NCBI GenBank assembly: GCA_003522945.1
Contig: DPHR01000145.1
Span: forward strand, 1-8,706
Direction: 5' to 3'
Length of the DNA: 8,706 nucleotides
From: Clostridiales bacterium
Lineage (GTDB): Bacteria > Bacillota > Clostridia > Oscillospirales > Oscillospiraceae
Part shown: positions 5,615 through 8,706 of the stretch, piece after piece
Position numbering within the stretch: the stretch's first letter is position 1
Layout of the letters: each line of letters opens with the position of its first letter
The notes under the pieces: generated by a model
Databases searched by the model: none
What the model saw: only the letters and a program-made list of their open reading frames with translations
What the model was told of the DNA's origin: nothing
Program-made: the position numbers and the translations under genes

Positions 5615-7056
5615 CGTTTTCTCCTTTCAGCCGGCAGCGCCCGGTAGAGCGCGGCATAGTGCTCTTCGGCGGCGTCCGAAAACGCCTTTTCGTCCTCATA
5701 ATAGACCGCACGGTGCGCGGGCAGCTCGCTTTGGATGGCGCTGATCCGCTCGATGAGCCGCTCAACTTCGCTTTTCGGACAGCCGGTCTCGTCCGGCTCC
5801 GGCTCGGGCGTGATGTCCTCGAGTTTGTTGGAATACGAATGCGAAAGATAGAGCGAGAGCTTCGCGCACGCGGGGCCGATGAGCTCATAGAGAACGCTTG
5901 ACGAGAGGATGATCGTTTCAAGCGCCGTGCCCGCACTGCCGCCGAGCGTGCGCGCGCCCATCGCGGCGAGACCGATCGCAACGCCCGCCTGCGGGATCAG
6001 CGCGAGACCGAGATAGTTCCGCACCCGCTTATCCTTCCCGGTGAGCAGGCAGCCGGAGAACGCGCCGCCGTATTTGCCGAGAATGCGCACGAAAAAGTAA
6101 GCCACGCCGACCCAGACAAGCGGCACGCCGCCGATGGCGTCGGAGGTGTTCACGAGCGCGCCGAGATCAAAGTTGAGCCCCGACCGCACGAAAAAGAGCA
6201 GCAGGATCGGCGGAGAGAAGTAGTTGAGCTGCTTGAAGAGCCGCTCGTCGCCGGTCGTGTTGATGTACACCATGCCCATGGCCATGCAGCCGAGCAGAGG
6301 CGAAACATCCAGCGCCGTGCAGATACCGCAGAAGGCGAACAGCAGCGCCACCGAGACAATCAGGCGGTTATCCGCCGAGCGCCCGTCCAGAAAGAGCTTC
6401 AGCAGCAGCCCGAACACACCGCCGAGACAGAACACCAGCAGATTGACGCCGAGCGGCCGGAGAACGGAGAGAAGATCGAAGCTCCCCGTATCCGCCGCCA
6501 CAGCGACGGAGATCGCAGTGCTGTACGCTATGAGCCCCACCGCGTCGTCAAGCGCGACGACCTGCAGGAGCGTATCGACGAAATCGCCCTTCGCGCCGGT
6601 CTGCCGGATCGTCATCACCGTGGAGGCAGGAGCGGTGGCCGCGGCGAGCGCGCCGAGCACGAGCGAAAAGTTGAGATCCAGCCCGAGCGGGAAATAGCAC
6701 ACGAGAAACACCAGCGCCGAGGCGAGACATGCCTCCAGCACCGTGATGACGAGCACCTTCGCTCCGCTTTTCTTCAGCGTGGAAATGCGGAAAAACTCGC
6801 CGGTGGAAAAAGCGATGAATGCGAGCGCGATGTCGGCGAGAAAGCTCATGCCGTCGATCACGCCGCGCGGGACGAGATCAAGACAGAACGGCCCGAGCAG
6901 AATGCCGGAGACAATGTACGCCGTGACGTTCGGCAGCCGGAGCTTTGACGTAAGGCGCGTCATCGCAAAACCGGCGATGAGCATCAGCGCGAGCGAGACG
7001 ATCACGGCCGACACGCCCGGCGTGATGTGGAGCCTTTCGTAGACCGACGGAATCAT
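5611..7056 (-). CDS. Cation:proton antiporter, CPA2 (Kef/NapA-like) family
   Basis: A 481-residue polytopic transporter predicted to exchange Na+ or K+ for H+ across the cytoplasmic membrane. About twelve to thirteen hydrophobic helices span residues 15-405. Motifs include LPNVTAYIVSGILLGP (41-56), the unwound-helix motif TAPAST (141-146), the ion-site pair Asp170-Asp171 in VALDDAVGL, and PQAGVAIGLA (355-364). A DD pair is typical of electrogenic antiporters. The C-terminal tail (407-481) is short, acidic and probably partly coiled coil; it has no TrkA-N/RCK nucleotide-binding domain, unlike KefB/KefC. GGGAGGG lies about eight bases before the ATG. The gene heads a two-gene unit with the MgtC-family protein and diverges from a LysR-type regulator. 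Which ion it moves cannot be told from sequence. Confidence 0.92.
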   Translation of the reverse strand: MIPSVYERLHITPGVSAVIVSLALMLIAGFAMTRLTSKLRLPNVTAYIVSGILLGPFCLDLVPRGVIDGMSFLADIALAFIAFSTGEFFRISTLKKSGAKVLVITVLEACLASALVFLVCYFPLGLDLNFSLVLGALAAATAPASTVMTIRQTGAKGDFVDTLLQVVALDDAVGLIAYSTAISVAVAADTGSFDLLSVLRPLGVNLLVFCLGGVFGLLLKLFLDGRSADNRLIVSVALLFAFCGICTALDVSPLLGCMAMGMVYINTTGDERLFKQLNYFSPPILLLFFVRSGLNFDLGALVNTSDAIGGVPLVWVGVAYFFVRILGKYGGAFSGCLLTGKDKRVRNYLGLALIPQAGVAIGLAAMGARTLGGSAGTALETIILSSSVLYELIGPACAKLSLYLSHSYSNKLEDITPEPEPDETGCPKSEVERLIERISAIQSELPAHRAVYYEDEKAFSDAAEEHYAALYRALPAERRKR

Positions 7057-7082
7057 ACAAGCAGCCCTCCCTGAAAAAGCGA

Positions 7083-7110
7083 TTGACGTTTTCTGGGGCT
7101 ATGATATAAT
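7083..7110 (+). promoter_or_regulatory. Sigma-A-type promoter of the LysR-type regulator gene
   Basis: TTGACG (7083-7088), a 16-base spacer and a perfect TATAAT (7105-7110). The leader is about 70 bases and AT-rich. An imperfectly understood dyad, ATATAAT (7104-7110) with ATTATAT (7130-7136), overlaps the -10 and start region and is a candidate regulator site. A convincing promoter for the leftward antiporter gene was not found in the same interval; TATAAT at 7135-7130 has no good -35. Confidence 0.8.
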
Positions 7111-7185
7111 CAAAATGCAATAAGGGCAAATTATATTATTTTTAGGATATATAAATATTATTGATATAACAGGAGGCGCGCAGCC

Positions 7186-8079
7186 ATGCTGAGCACAAAA
7201 TTGCAGACCGTTCTGGCCGTGGCGGAATACAAAAATTTCACCCGTGCGGCGGAGGAGCTGAACATGACGCAGCCCGCGGTGAGCCACCATATCAAGCAGC
7301 TCGAGCAGGAGGTGGACGCGCCGCTCTTCGTGCGCAACAAAGCCGGATTAAAGCTGACGCCGCAAGGGGAGATCGTGGTGAACTACGCCCGCCGGATGAA
7401 GGCGCTCCATGAACGGATGTTCGCCGAGCTGCAAAACGCCGAGCGTCATCTCTCACTGCTCCGCATCGGCATAACGCATACGTCCGAGAGCAATCTCACC
7501 GCCGCGGCGCTCACTCGGTACAGCAACCAGAAGGGCAAATTGAAGATAATCCTTTTTACGGATACCATAAATAATCTTTATGATATGCTGGAAAATTACG
7601 AGCTGGATCTTGCCATCGTGGACGGCGCGTACGGCGATCCGCGCTTCTCCTCCATGCTGCTGGACACGGACTATCTCACGTGCGTCATGTCGGTGGACAA
7701 TCCGCTCGCGCGAAAGGGGGCCGTCACGCTCGCGGAGCTCCGGCGGCAGAAAATGATACTGCGTACCCCTGCCTCGGCGACGCGGACGCTGTTCGAGTCG
7801 GCGCTCGAGAGCAACGGCGAGAGCATACAGTCCTTTGACGTTACGCTCGAAGTCGATAATATCGCCACGATCAAGGATCTGATCCGAAAGGATCTCGGCG
7901 TTTCGATCCTGCCGCGCAGCGCGTGTCTCGACGAGCTGCGAAAGGGCAAGATCGCGGCACTGCCGGTGGAAAATCTGAGCATGGTGCGCGAAACGAGGAT
8001 CGTGTACAACAAGGACTTCACCCACACCGATATGCTCAACGAGATCATCAAAACCTATGGCTCGACCGTAATGAACTGA
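7186..8079 (+). CDS. LysR-type transcriptional regulator
   Basis: A 297-residue protein of normal LysR length. The N-terminal winged HTH occupies about 3-62, with NFTRAAEELNMTQPAVSHHI (17-36) as the helix-turn-helix and PLFVRNKAGLKLTPQGE (46-62) as the wing. A linker helix follows (62-90). The effector-binding domain runs from about 92 to 295 and contains the usual IGITHTSES, DLAIVDGAY and DLIRKDLGVSILPRSA segments. AGGAGG lies nine bases before the ATG. LysR-type regulators commonly control a divergently transcribed neighbour, which here is the antiporter-MgtC operon; the ligand is unknown. A strong hairpin closes the gene, so it is transcribed alone. Confidence 0.95.
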   Translation: MLSTKLQTVLAVAEYKNFTRAAEELNMTQPAVSHHIKQLEQEVDAPLFVRNKAGLKLTPQGEIVVNYARRMKALHERMFAELQNAERHLSLLRIGITHTSESNLTAAALTRYSNQKGKLKIILFTDTINNLYDMLENYELDLAIVDGAYGDPRFSSMLLDTDYLTCVMSVDNPLARKGAVTLAELRRQKMILRTPASATRTLFESALESNGESIQSFDVTLEVDNIATIKDLIRKDLGVSILPRSACLDELRKGKIAALPVENLSMVRETRIVYNKDFTHTDMLNEIIKTYGSTVMN

Positions 8080-8082
8080 AAG

Positions 8083-8127
8083 AAAAACCGGCCTTGCTCC
8101 GTTGAAAAAGGAGCAAGGCCGGTTTTT
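8083..8127. terminator. Bidirectional intrinsic terminator between lysR-type gene and the right-edge gene
   Basis: A perfect 18-bp stem (8083-8100 with 8110-8127) with a nine-base loop. It begins with AAAAA and ends with TTTTT, so it works for both the rightward regulator (3 bases after its stop) and the leftward gene ending at 8142. Confidence 0.95.
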
Positions 8128-8141
8128 GATGAGAAAAAGTG

Positions 8142-8706
8142 TCAGCGGGGAATGAGCGTGTACACGCCCGGCGCGGAGAGAAGAGTCTCGTTCTCGAGTG
8201 TGATGCGCGGGGAGAAGCTCTGCTCGCCGTCCAGACCGGAAAACACCGCGAGGACGTTGGGGCGCACGTCGCTTTCGTTGCAGCGCACCGCGACGGCGCA
8301 GCGCTCGGCGGAGGAGTAGAGCAGCGCGCCGGGATAGGCGTCATAATTGCTTTGCGTTTCGAGAACGTAGTTATAAAGCGACAAGACCTTGTCGCCGCGG
8401 GGGATGAGGATGAACACCTCGTCGCCGGGCTGCTCCACGCAGGCCGAAGCGGCGATATCGGCAAGATAGGAAATGCCGTCCAGCCCCTTTTGGGCCAGAA
8501 GCTCCGGCAGCGCGTCCGAAAGAGATGCGGCACCGCTGCGCCCGAGATAGAGCGCCGCGCAGTAGGCGTTTGTTTCATAGAGCGTGCGCTGCAATTCCTC
8601 CCACGAGGGAAGCGGCGAGTCCGGCACCGGTTCCGGGGAGGGCGTCGGCTCTTCCGTCGGCTCCGGTGTCGCGGGCGGCGTGGGCGCGGGCACGTCCGTC
8701 GACTCC
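8142..8706 (-). CDS. Uncharacterised protein with Pro/Glu/Thr-rich linker, 5' end outside the window
   Basis: I do not recognise this protein. The reading frame is open to the right edge, so only the C-terminal 187 complete codons are visible. A GTG at 8693 could be read as a start, but it lies inside a low-complexity stretch with no ribosome site and the frame continues upstream, so it is more likely an internal Val. The first 30 or so residues are rich in Pro, Glu, Thr and Ser (TPPATPEPTEEPTPSPEP), the kind of linker that tethers an extracellular domain to a membrane anchor or lipid-modified Cys. The remaining roughly 155 residues form a compact mixed domain with no clear catalytic motif; four scattered Cys are present. 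A signal peptide would have to lie outside the window. An exported or membrane-anchored protein is a guess from the linker alone. Confidence 0.8.
   Translation of the reverse strand, partial: ESTDVPAPTPPATPEPTEEPTPSPEPVPDSPLPSWEELQRTLYETNAYCAALYLGRSGAASLSDALPELLAQKGLDGISYLADIAASACVEQPGDEVFILIPRGDKVLSLYNYVLETQSNYDAYPGALLYSSAERCAVAVRCNESDVRPNVLAVFSGLDGEQSFSPRITLENETLLSAPGVYTLIPR

Noticed and set aside
4904..5647. Rightward frame antisense to the MgtC-family gene
   Set aside because: Highly charged, no membrane segments or motifs, and it conflicts with a well-supported membrane protein and its ATGA junction.
7111..7170. Riboswitch or leader RNA in the AT-rich region ahead of the LysR-type gene
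   Set aside because: Only about 70 bases, AT-rich, without a stable paired core or recognisable aptamer pattern; short dyads here fit regulator binding better.
8691..8693. GTG as the start of the right-edge gene
   Set aside because: The frame stays open to the window edge and the codon lies within the Pro-rich linker, so it is more likely an internal Val.

Overview
The window reads as a chromosomal segment from a GC-rich Gram-positive, most likely a member of the Clostridia (Oscillospiraceae-like). This is inferred from the hrcA-grpE-dnaK gene order, the CIRCE operator, strong AGGAGG-type ribosome binding sites, sigma-A-type promoters and a DnaK that lacks the N-terminal insertion of proteobacterial DnaKs. 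No taxon could be confirmed by searching.

Positions 1-2354 hold a leftward class I heat-shock operon: hrcA, grpE and the first 189 codons of dnaK, which runs off the left edge. It starts from a sigma-A-type promoter whose -10 overlaps a near-perfect CIRCE element. A degenerate second CIRCE copy lies directly beside the first. hrcA and grpE overlap by 17 bases. The DnaK fragment carries His where the family has a near-invariant Asp in the phosphate-binding DLGGGTFD loop, which is the most striking protein-level oddity here.

Divergent from the operon, 2381-3923 carries a single AAA+ ATPase of the CbxX/SpoVK type with its own promoter. It ends at a perfect hairpin that also faces the end of the next, leftward gene. 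Positions 3927-4862 form a small AT-richer cassette: a 75-residue XRE-type repressor and a divergent zinc-ribbon membrane protein. They share a 125-base intergenic region with two long perfect inverted repeats.

Positions 4886-7056 carry a leftward two-gene operon: a CPA2-type cation:proton antiporter followed, with an ATGA overlap, by an MgtC/SapB-family membrane protein. A LysR-type regulator (7186-8079) diverges from it behind a strong promoter and is the natural candidate to control it. An 18-bp perfect hairpin separates lysR from a leftward gene that enters from the right edge. That gene encodes the C-terminal part of an unrecognised protein with a Pro/Glu/Thr-rich linker.

Most of the window is standard. 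The points deserving a second look are the DnaK Asp-to-His change, the tandem CIRCE, the palindromic control region of the XRE/zinc-ribbon pair, and the antiporter-MgtC-LysR module. I saw no RNA genes, CRISPR arrays or transposons. No gene-free stretch exceeds 300 bases; the longest is the 195-base hrcA/AAA intergenic region.
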